DNA of 64,000 nucleotides from Strigops habroptila. Lineage: Eukaryota; Chordata; Aves; Psittaciformes; Psittacidae. Below are positions 14,401 through 26,400 of this stretch, piece after piece (position 1 is the stretch's first letter; each line of letters starts with the position of its first letter). Both the position numbers and the translations under genes were made by a program. The notes below the pieces were generated by a model. That model was not told the DNA's origin. It was given only the letters and a program-made list of their open reading frames with translations, and did no database searches. The stretch is taken from NCBI RefSeq assembly GCF_004027225.2, contig NC_044288.2, forward strand, positions 20,780,744-20,844,743. The letters run 5' to 3'.

Positions 14401-17400
14401 TACTGTCTGCGAGAGGTTGGTGCAGCCTTGCAACTCCAAGATGGTTCTTACAGACCCAGCTTTGTCTGCTTCCCTTGGCCTTTGAGGAAAGATATATTTG
14501 GCCTCCAGGACACCAGTAAGCTGACCAGAAAGTCCAAAGATCTTCCTTTGGAATAGTCCACCATCTGTGTAGTCTCTGCAAGAGCTTTCAAAAGGAGTAG
14601 GGACTCTGTTTTGCTGGGATAGCCATCCAAAAGCTCTTGACTAGGGTCAAATGTGCAGGAAGAAGGATGCCATGATCAAAGACCATCTCGTGGCTCTCGA
14701 CCTTAGTGAGCTTTAACTTTCAGATCTATCCCTCAGGACATATGCTTGGCCACTGAAGAAGAGCTGCCCAGAAGCCCTTACCACAGGTTGCAGATCCTGC
14801 ATGCAGAAGGGGTCCTTTCCGTTGTTCTTCCTGTCCTGACAGGGAGATTCATGTGCCATGTACACTGGAAATTTCATGTCTAGAGCCATAGTAATGAATA
14901 ACAAACCATCTTCACCAGCCTACAACTATGAGACTGCTAAAAAAAAAAGGAACCATGAGCACTGCAGGCTTTCAAAGGTCTCCTGGTCACTGTTGATGCC
15001 AGCAACCTTGTTTATGAGGAATCGGGACCCAGGGATGCCAGAGTGTTTTGACAGCTTGTATACTAGCTTGGGAGGTGACAGAAGGTGCTCGTGTTCATGA
15101 GGTTTTATTTTCTGTCACTTTTCCCACTGCTGATTCACTAGTAACTAAAGATGAAAAGCCTGAGCTGTCCTAGACGCAGACAAGACTGTTGTCTACTGCC
15201 TTCTGTCTAGCAAGATCTTCTCCCCACCCACACTAGGCTGACTGCAGAGATCTGATAAAGGGCTATATGGTAGCTGTCATGGCATCAAAGCTTCTTTGAC
15301 ACTTTTCTGTTTTGCTTTTACACTTCTCACCAATTTCTTTCTCTGGGTTTTTATTTCCTTCCACCATTTTGCACATAATTTTCAGTCTTTCCTTAATGGC
15401 ATGCAGCTTCAATCACAGTGAAGTTCCAGCCTTGGCTGACCTCTTGCAGGTGTGCACCTGAGATAGTTTTAGCTCCTTTTAGACAAAGTGCCCTTTTTGA
15501 GGTGGGTAGGACATTCGCTTCATTCAGCAGCGCCAGAGACCCTTCAGAGCTCTCACAACATATGTGAAATCTCAGATCCAAGACAAATGGACAGCACATT
15601 GCAAGCTAAACTGGATACCTTGGAAGATTCTGTGGATAAGTTCATGACTCCCTCAGTGGTGATAAATAAACTTCAAAAAGGATTGGGAAGACACCTTCTA
15701 TTTTGGATGCCTTATTGAAACCCCAACGGAATGTCTTCAAGGTTGCTCCAAAGTTGTGCTTCCCTAGGGGTGTCCTTGTGAGTGTGCGTCACCCAGCTGC
15801 CTCAGGTGTGTGCTCTTTGATTGCCAACAGGGCATCCTCTTCAATCCACTTCCCAGCACCAGCTTCCTCTGCTTCATCACGGGGAAGGTCAACAGCCCTC
15901 ATGTCTGATGGTAATCCCTTGGGCTGGGCTTTCCTTGGGAGCTGTCTGGGCTCTCTGGTACTGAAACGATGTTACTGGTACGTCTCCCTTCCCTGTGCTC
16001 CAAGATGAATGTCCAAGAATGAGAAAAGAGGATGAATTTTTCAAGGATATCTGCCTGACCAGGGAGTGAAATTGCCAGTTTTGAAAGTTACTTGGATACC
16101 AAAAAACTGAAGTGGATGCCTAGGGAGTTTAGAGGCATGGCCTGATGCAGAGCCATGCCTTTAAGTTGTCCCCAGGCAGTTCAGGGTGCACAAATAGCCC
16201 AGCACACTCTTACATGGAGGTGTTAGCACAGGTCCCAAAAAACAAATGCTATGTAGCATAGAAAACAGGTTTAGTCATGGGCAGTGAGGGTGCACCAGCT
16301 TTTTTGCTCAGCACAGACCTACCAAAACTGCAGTGAAAACCTGCAAGAAATCAAGTTCCAAAGTCATGTCAGTCATGCAGAGCCTACCAAAGCTTTCTTC
16401 TGTGAGAGGCACAGCACGTGATATGTCCCCTGGACATGGGGCACCCTGCCTTGGAGAACCGGGAAATGCATTCTTTAGTGGAAAGATGGACAGGTTTGGA
16501 GCTGTGGAGGTGATGAAGTGGAGGACAGTAGATGGGATGAAGAGATTATGCAGCTTTTTATTGGCTATATCTTCTCCTGGGATCATGCTGGATTCAGAGC
16601 TGTGTCTTAAGGGGGAGGGAGTGAGTTGTGAGACAGGCAGGTAAGAGCTGCGACTTCAAGAAACCTAGGGATAACTTTGAGGGACTATCCAAATCCAAGG
16701 AGGCCAGAAGAAAAGATGTGAAGGGAGGAAGAGAGATAAGTTCCTGGTGGAAAAGCGTTGGACCACCCCTAGCTGAGCTCCCATCAGGTCCCAAGTTCAC
16801 CCTCAGCTGCAGTGGGTCACAGCACAGAGGGTGCAAGTGCTGCTGCACTGAGCGTGGTCCAGCAGCTCCTGCTGCACCCCTGCCTCGTCCCCCTGCTCCC
16901 CAGACCTGGCTCAGCCTGCAGGATGCTCCAGGGACCTTACTCAGGAGCATGTGTCTGCGGGTCCTCATCCATAGGACACCATCTCCACCACTACAGCATC
17001 ATGCTGAGGTACAACCGGTGCCCCATGAGCTGTTGCATCTTGGTCCATCACATAACTTTGAGAATATCCTGACAGCACCTCGCAACTGGGCAGCAAGTGA
17101 GATCTGTTGGGTTCAGCTTTCTTCTCTGTCCCTTTCTCTCTGTCAACACAGAGACTCTGCACATGCTTCCTTTCTAACTGCAACCTTTTTCCCTGGAACA
17201 CCCTGTGGGTACTTCTGGGGTGATGGTGGGAAGATGCTTGCCACACGCAACGCTCACTGTCGCCTGAGTAGCTGCTCACCGCTCTGTGGTGCCTCTTGCC
17301 AGTCTTGTCTAGGTAGTAGCTCCAAGGAGAGCCTCTGAAAGTAGCATCCAGCCCATCTCGATCTTCCTGCCAACAGGTGCTTCTAGCAGGTGAGAAGGAA

Positions 17401-20400
17401 GCAGGCAGGCAGAGAAGGAAAGGAGGGGTTTGGCTGGCTGCTTGAAGACCCAGGCCAAAAAGTAGAGCTGGAATGCTGATGTTGCAGGTGCCTAGTTAAA
17501 GCAAAGCGAAGAATAAATGTGCTCATAAAGCCTTTATTTTTTCCATTCATCACAATGCACTTTTTATTTCTGACCTTAGCCTCGAGAATGGTGCCAGACA
17601 TGTTCTGTGATTTCTCCCCTTTTCCCCTCCAGATGTCCAAATGGATTCTTCGGACAGAGATGTTTGGAGAAACTGCCTTTGCGATTGTACATGCCAGATC
17701 CTAAGCAAAGTATGTTTGAAGACAAAAAATGCACCACACTACTTAAAACCTTCGGGCACAGCAGTGGATGTAGAGTGGTCTAGTCAGGGATGGCTCTTGG
17801 TGTCAGCTTTGGGTTAGGGCTTAGGGATGCAGGTAAGGGTGAAGGCTGAGAGCAGATGGATAGGAGTAATGGAAAGGATCAGAAGGGGCCTCAGTGCGGT
17901 CTGTTTGGGTGTCATTTTGCTATCTTGTTTCTCTCTTTCTGGTTTTCTTTCTTCCGGTAGGTGTCCGATCGAATTCACAGGAGACCGGTGTCAGCATTTC
18001 GCAATGGTCAGCTTCTCCAGTATGTCTCTTTCTACTTCTCTCTCTCCCTGGTTGTTGTAGCTCTGTGTCGTGTCCTTAAAGCAGGTTCTTCTGTTCTCCA
18101 AGAGCCCTCTTCCTGTCTTGTGCACTCCCAGCTCTGCTTGGCCATAAGAGGAGCTGTGATCATGTCCAAGAGGCGAATCAGGGCTTGTTGTTACTCCCCA
18201 TTTGTAAGAATGGGTTCTGCTTTCATTTCTGATTGAACTGAATGTTGCTTGCTCTTTTCACGCAAAATGCGAATAAGGCACAAGTTCATGTGGTGTGCTC
18301 TGTGAGAACAGTCTGCGTGATAAGCTGTATCTGATAGCATTGCTGTCTCAAGATGGACTGTGTTGTGCAGTGGAAGAGATGAACATCTCCCCATGACTTG
18401 CGAGGAGTTGTGTGAGTCTCTTTGTACCAACTGCGGAAATCACAGCAAGGGCTGTAATGAAATTTCCCCTGAGGTGAGGCTGTCTTTCTGTTTCCAGAAG
18501 CTAAACCAAGCATCAGTTGCTGTTCAGGTGAGATGGTTGGAGGCTGGATCCTGGAGCACACCCAGAGGTCTGGACAGGGCACATATGCATGCCTGGAGCC
18601 CCAGAGGTCACATTGGTGGTTGCCACTGTCTCAGGGCTTCCCACAGCTCAGTGCCACGCAGGGTATGGGCTAAATCTACTGACTGGGCATCTCAGGTTAT
18701 ATCCCTCCCATACACAGAGATGTTCCTGTCTCTCCTAGGGGTCTGGACAGCCTTGCATATGGGTTATGTCTGTCTACAGTGATTGATCCTTTAACTTCGT
18801 ATTCAGTGGGTGTAAATACTCTAAAGGCCTTGTACTTAGTCCTTCCCAGTTTCTAGTTTTCAGTTCCTGTAGGCTCTAGGTGTCCAGAAGTGCCTCACCT
18901 ATAGACATTCATTTTGTTCAAGATAGGTAATTTTCCTGGGTCCATATTCATGCAGTGTCCCAGCATAAGTGGGGCCCTGGTCTGGGTAAGGACTGACATG
19001 AAAGGAGGTGCAGCTACAGTGCAGGAAATCAGCCACAGTGACCCTCTGTTTGCCCTGTCCTGCCTCCGTGCTGGCTGTTTGGACCACCGCAGATGGTGGT
19101 TTTAAAAAGGCTTTTTAAAGAGAGCCACAAAAGAGGCTTTAATTAATGGGAACCAGACAAAAAATGCCTTTCCATGATGAGTCCTTGATTGCCAGTACCC
19201 CCTCTCTCACGCTATGTAAGAAAACCTGCAGTCCTTATACTGAACTGGCAATAGCAGGAGTCTCGGTAGCATGTGCTAATAGCTGGTACGTGCTGGCATT
19301 AGTCTTCCTTCTACTAGAGAGTATACAGACAAGATGCAAATGGCCTTTGCGAGGCCCTTGGGACAACTTGATGTTTTTACATTGCCTTTTGTTCCAAATT
19401 GGCTTCCAAAGTTGAAACCTCCACTGATGTATTCTTTCAGACTGAAAGATCCAAGTAAGCTCTTTTTAAAATGACGAAACAAGATGTTCTCTTTTGATCT
19501 TTAACCTGGTGCAAAAGGGTTTCCTTTCAGACAGCAGTGGGATGCCTGCCCAATGAAGCTGATGTGTTTCATGAGATGGTGTCCAACAAGCTTAAACATT
19601 ATTGCCACCATGCTGCAAAACCAAAATGGGTTAAAAGAGCTTTATGTCAGGAAAATCACTTTTCAGAACATTAATGGCAAGAATAATCAGCTTGTGTTTC
19701 TTCCCCAGCCTGCAGAATCCAGCTTTTTATGGGAATGAGTTTTGTTTAAATTTTATTTTGTGTTTTAGAGGAACAATGCCAGCTTTAAAACAGACACATG
19801 GACGTTTCCTTACCTAAATTCTGCTTTAACCACAGGATAGTAAGGTAAAAACAGCTTAACAATCCAGGCTACCTGTCTGAACTTGGATAAAAAATCATCT
19901 AAGAAGATGATTCATATGTTTTTATAGCTGTTTTCACTTTCAGGTCACAGTTGGGTAACATACATAGCAGCAGCACCACAGAAAAGCATGCACTGAACTT
20001 GCTGTTCTTCTGAATAGGGGAGGCATTTCACTTGAGTCTGGACTGTGCAAATGCTTACTTTCTACTTTAATCAATAATTAGGGCACAGTAGAAGTTGCTG
20101 TTGCTCTATAATTCACTCAGTGCTTCATTCTAAATGGGTTCTGACAGGTCAAAAGCTGAAATAGATTAAACGAGGTTCAGGCATTTCCACTGAAAATAAA
20201 ATAGCTCTGTCCTGATTCATGTTTTGAGAACATTGCCAGCACTTGACAGATACTTAAATAGTAAATAATGACACCTTGTTTTAAATGCATTTTGGGTATT
20301 TTAGGTTTTAAAGCCTAGATTTGAGCCTTCTGATTCTTTAACATAAATATTAAATATTACAGTGTGACTTTCGGTAGATACATCCCACGGCTCAGTGAGA

Positions 20401-23400
20401 GTCTCTGCAGAGTGAACTAAATTTAAGATGCTGTTCTGAAAAGATATGATGGATACCTTGCTGAATTTGGGCCACAGATGGAGATGGTGCAGCATCCCAG
20501 CATCATGCCAGATGTTGTGTATCTTCCTTCTGGGAGCAGCTTCCTATCTCACTGATTTAAACCCTTATTCAGGTTTTGCTGAGGTAAAACTCCCTATGTT
20601 CTCTAGGAGTTCAGGCTGTTTTTGTCTGATCGACAGGTAGATCTGGAGGTTTAATTTAATCTGATTTTCCAAAATACCTGCTACACCACTGCAATTGTGA
20701 ATATGAAAATCAGATGCATTTAGATAGGTTTTCTTGTATGTGATGTTTCTCTATGTTGCTGTTACAACCATATGACCAACAAATAACCAGTTACTGGTTG
20801 TACCTGCCGGACATTCTGGGTATATACAGAGGAACTCAGTAGGAATTGTATCATGGGGTTTATTACTGTATTATCGGAGACCTCCCAGCCTGTCCCAGCT
20901 TAGCCCTTATTAGGTGGTTGGTGCCTATCTGCTTATAAAGAATTTACATTTTAGTTTGCTTGCACTGTAATACAAATGTGATGGGAAATGTGTTGAGATA
21001 CTGCAGAAAATAAAGCGAAGCATGCTAAAACTTGTGCAAGAAAATACATACAGACAACATTGCTCTGGCTTAGCAACGTGCCACTTCTGAGCAGAGCTCT
21101 GGTACCTGTGTCAGCTCTCTAAGCCTGCCTTTACACTAAGCCTGCATTAGTCTAAGCCACCCTGATGGTCTGTTTTCTAGCAAGTCTCATACCGTAAGGA
21201 GATCTAAGGCAGCACATTTCTTTTGCTCAGCAGTGACTAGGTGTGTGTAGACAGTTGGCTACCATCAGTCAGCAGATGGGCAATAACCTGATAAGCAGCA
21301 GCAGCACAGATGAGGGGCTTGGCAACACTGGTGCATAGTAATCCCCATCCCCCAAGTATGGGCAAAGTCTCACAGGGAAACTTAAAATCTCTGTCCTGTG
21401 TATCATAGGTCAGTTTTAGGATAGTGTGACAGATGGCTTTCCCACATTCATGAAACCAGAAAACTGCTACTCCAGAGGTACTGAAGGTGATGAGTACAAA
21501 CTCACAGGTTTAGCTGTCAGATGTTACTTCCAGAGCCCTGGTAACACGTACCTGCAGTCACACATTACAGAGGTCTCTGGCTGTCCATGCGCTAGTGAGA
21601 ACAGAAGTTGAACACATCAAACTGTTGATCCACAGCCTGAATTAATCCATCGCATTAGTACCTTACGACCATTTTGCCTTCGCAGTCAGATCTTCATGTC
21701 TGCTGGCACACGTGTGTGAAAAGTTCAGCAATATCAGAAGAGTCAGGAACTAATATGAGATCTTCTAGTGGGTATTAGAGACTCAGTTGACAGTTATCTC
21801 CTAGGTCCAGCTTCAGAGGCACAACTATGGCTTACAGTGCTTTCCAGGAGACAGAAGCGTGTCCAAAATCATCCTTCCTTGTAAGAAACCTTGTTTTTAA
21901 AACTGTGTTGGCACCTGTATTTCATAGCTGCCTGTTCTACATAGAGCTCTAGCTTCTCTCTTCCACAAGAAAGTTTCCAGGTCTTTGTAAAACCCTGCTG
22001 GAAGTTTACTAATAAACCACCCAGCTTTGAGCTGGTTGTAAAGGTTTTGTAAATCACGTTAGCAGCTATTTCACTCTTGGTGGTGCTGAAATTCTAAAAG
22101 TTAAACATTGTGAGTGAGAACATTTATTCCTTGCCTAAGTCTGCATGTTTGGATTCTTTCCACTTGCAGTTTATGGAACAATTTAGAAATTTGGGATGAA
22201 TTTTTGTGTTCATGCTTGCCTCTTGTCTGTGGAATCTGAAATTTATCTTAACTTTGCTATTTATTCATCTCCCAAAATAATTATCACTGATCTGGAGGAC
22301 AAATGTCATAACCATTCATCTTCTTGTTTAGTGAAACATTTTAATTTTCTACTGTGTGACCTCATTACAGTTGAAGTCTGCAGCCTGCCTGTAAACATCC
22401 CGGAATAGAGCTGACATTCTTATGCAGTGATTTCTAGCATACTCTGCATTTTTACCCCATATTTAATTCTTGGTTTCTTTACAAATTGAATTTTAATCTG
22501 TGGTTGGGGGTCTTTCTACAGGTCTGTTTTGGAAGCACAGAGCAGCATTTTCTATCTATTGGGAGAGCAGGCTTTCTCTTCAACTTCGGGCTCTCCTAAG
22601 AGTCTGTTATTTAGGCATCAAATCCCTTTTTCAAAGGGGAGATAAAGAGCCCATTTTGTTGCAAGGTACTCAGTGTAGTCATCTGGAAATGTGGAAGAGA
22701 AGAGCTTGAGCTGAGAAACCAGTCTTGTAGTCGCAGACTATCTGGTCAATTCTGCTTGCAGTGGATGCTGATATGAAAGCAAATCCCGAGTTCCCAGCTT
22801 GATATGTCTCCCAGGACTCCTTAACTGAAGCCATCAAAAGTTGAGTGTGATGGATCTGGCTCCTGATCCATTTGCTCTGTGGCAGGACATTTCCTGTGCA
22901 TAAGCATTACAGATTCCTTCCAACAACAGATGACAAGCACAGGTATTTCTGAGATGAGAACCTTCACCTGTTCTTGAGCATCCAGTGCACCATCACTGGG
23001 CGTGATCTGTGTAATGATCTCAGCAGCATGATTCCTGCCCTATCATAGCACATCTTGTGTAGATTGGATGTCTGGGTCTTCCCACCAGCCATTCTTTCCA
23101 AGGAAATTGTTCTCATGGAGCCTATCCAGCCAGAAAAGCATGAGTTTTTTCTACTTGCAATGTCTGTATCAGGCTCACTGGGCTGGAAACAGAATTGCAT
23201 GTTCCCACAGTGGCTCACAAACTGGATCCAGCGCTGCTGACTAAACCACTGTGGAAGCAGAGCAGTGGAGGTTTATTGGGTGAGAGGCTTCTTATTTTTC
23301 TGAGGGATGGTCCCATTCACTCTGAAGTCACCAGGGTGCAGCCGGACGAGTGTTGGTCATCACCCTGACATGTAAAAGTGACCTTATTGGCAGGTGGGGT

Positions 23401-26400
23401 TTGAGCACTTGCTTCTCACACTGAGGCAAAGTATCATGTGAGCAGAGGGATAAATGTACCACTTCAAGCTCTACTGGGAAGGTCTAGATCTCAATTTCAG
23501 CTTCTCTGTTCATTTCAATTCACTTATTCAGCAGCAGTTTCCTACCTGTTGTGATATGAAAACAAGTGGAAGAATACTTTTTTTTTTACCTACTTTCCAT
23601 TTCCTCCTCCACCTCTTGCTCATCTGAACCCTAAAACAATATTTAGCAGCATTTTAAATTCCACAAACATTCTGCAGCCTCTTTTCAATGACACGGTAAC
23701 CACTGACCACTTAATTACAGGGCGATGGCTACGCTGTGGTGTGGCTGGGTAATTACAGGGCTTTTGTGGTTTATCATAACAGGGTTATTCCTCTCCCCTC
23801 AATGGCAGGACAGGTTATCCTTTGGGATCTTTTGAAGTTAATTGCATGCTAATCCACATCAACTTGCTAACACTCTACTATTACGTATCTGGAATCTTGA
23901 GGCCTACAGATTTCTCTATTTGTTTATTTTTATTATACAGTACTGGACAAGCTAAATGTCTATGCAGTTTATGGAAAGTTTGCTGACTTTCTGTACTTGC
24001 AGATCCCATGTATTGCACAAGCCTTAACACAAACACAGTGTCCTCTGTCCCCAGCATCGTGGGACTGTCTTGCATTGCTCCCTGTACCCCCTGGGGGAAG
24101 CCTGGAGCAGGGTCCTGCAAGTATTATTCTTGTCAGTACAATTTATTATCCAATAGTCTGTCTTGATGGTCCTCAGATGTTAATTCTCCACTTTGCTTCA
24201 TGCCTTGGAACATGCTCTGTGACCCAGAGAGCACTCTGGGGGACTCAAGTGTGTTTGGGGGGAATAATGCATGCAGTAACTAAACATCTTGACAAGTTCT
24301 TGGGCAACTTCAAGTCCATGTGAGCACAGGGCCAGTTTTCACAACTGTTTGCTAAGGCTTTAATCTTTCTTACTCATCCTGTAAATCTACAGTTCAGTGC
24401 AAGCCATCTTGTCTTGAGGTGTTACTCCTATAATAGATATTTCAGATTAAGTGTTTTTGTTTGTTCATCTTTTGAAACAGGTTGTATAGAAAAACATAGA
24501 TAGGGATCAGGTAAGAGTAGGGCTTTGTCTTCTGTGTGATGGTGAGAAGAAAAATCCACCACAAGGTTTGTGACACTGGTAGCTCCTAAATCCAACTGGT
24601 AGCTCCTAAATCCAACTGGATTTTCTCTTTCACTCCACTTCAGCTGACTGTCAACTTTTGGGGGGCTTGAGCGTAAGGTCCATGCATCACTTGACTCTTC
24701 AGCAAGCCCTGCTTTGAGCAGCTGGGTGGTACCAGTCCGGGTGATGGTGTCCGACCTGGATCCTACACAGATGTGCTGCAGCTGAGATGAAGAGTGTGAA
24801 AATGAAAAGGTTTTGTCACCTCTTTCATCTTTTCCCCTTTTTCCCTTCCTCAGCTGTCCCATGCATGCTGCCTTTCTGTCTTGGACAGCCTTCTGCCATA
24901 CACGCAGTATTTAGGTGTTTGAACAGTTCCAAACTACTGGTCCAGTCTCCTGTAGGTTCAGCACAGAAGAGCCTATCTTAGCTTTTAGGTACAAAAAATA
25001 ATGAAAACACTGCCAAGTAATGCATTAAAGAGGTCAGTAGATACTGATTCCTTAACACTGATGGCTACATTAGGAAGAATGGATTCTGTCTTAAGTCCAA
25101 CTTTTTCAGAAAGGTTCAGCAGGCACATTTGGAATGAAATTTTCCAGAAAACGTGTCCTCATTACAGGTAGTCTGGGGAGTCTCACAGCAATTCAGGGTG
25201 CTCAGCCCTCGCTCCTTGCCATGACCAGGGAGCATGTGTGGAGTTCAGGCAGAGGTTGATGATGTGAGAAAAATAATACACCCATTTCCTTAGCCTAGTG
25301 CTGTCTCACTGTAGTTTATTTGTGCGATAGCCTCTGGATATATTGCTTCGAATGGAGCTTGTCCCATGGAAGTTGGAGAGTACTCTGCCAGCACGCCTGG
25401 CATGTGTCAGTTTGTCTCTACAGATGGGATTCACCCATTTAATTTTAGTTATCCCAAAGGTTTCTTCTGCCATGAGACTGGGATACAATGCACCTCCACA
25501 TTGCAATCACCTCTGTCAGCATGCAGTGAATCACTGTCTGGAGGAACTGGAGGACTTTTAGCTGGACCTTATGCTTCCTTCTGCATGGTTAATAGTCATA
25601 GAGGGGGCTGTTGCCCAAAGGTTTCTAGGCATCCGCAGCAGCCAGGTAGACTGCCAGTATAACTGGGAGAGTGAGTAAAGTGCAGCTTGACTGAGCTGTT
25701 GCAGGACACAGTGCAGATACTACACAGCATGCTGAGCGTCTTCGCCACCTAGGAGCAAATATAACCCAAGGCTTTTAAAGTTGTGTTACTTTTCCTGATC
25801 AACCTCTTAAAAAGCAAAGAAGACTTCTTTCAAACGTGATAGTCAGAAATATCTCCAGACCAAAAGAAAACTGTTGTCTCTAGGAGAAATTCTGGTTTCT
25901 CAAGCGTGTTTGCTACCAAAGCAAATACATTGTATATTGTTGATATAAAATAGGCATACCCTATGCAGTAAGCCATCTTCATGAAAATGATACCCCTCTG
26001 CTGGATGCAGATGATTACACTTTGAAACAATGTTTTTACCAGAGCTGGGGTTATCTCATTAGCCTCTTGATTGTAAATCGTTGACTGATTTTGAATAGTT
26101 TCTTCTTTAGAGAAGAGACAAAGCCTCCAGATGCCAGCCTGCTCTTGAAGTGTCTCCTCCTTCACTGTCCCAGCACAGAAGGCAATACCTGCCCAGGCTG
26201 GGAGGAACTCCTAAGAAGGGGAAAGAGAGAGTGGCTCCCTGTTCAGTGTGTTCAGTTATGGGTAATACAGAAGCAATGTCCATAGCCTAAAGTGATGGTA
26301 GCTGTGGACATCAGATGCAGCAGCATAGGCTGGGGTAAGGCTTCCTCTATCTGCAAAGCTACTGTTTTCTCTCCTACTCAGGGAACCTATAGCTAAGATC

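Noticed and set aside
16628..17338. 236-codon open frame on the + strand within an NRG2 intron, longest non-exonic frame of the left half
   Set aside because: No domain, no repeats of a coding pattern, low-complexity Pro/Ser/Leu composition from a GC-rich stretch and overlapping open frames on the other strand; best explained as chance.
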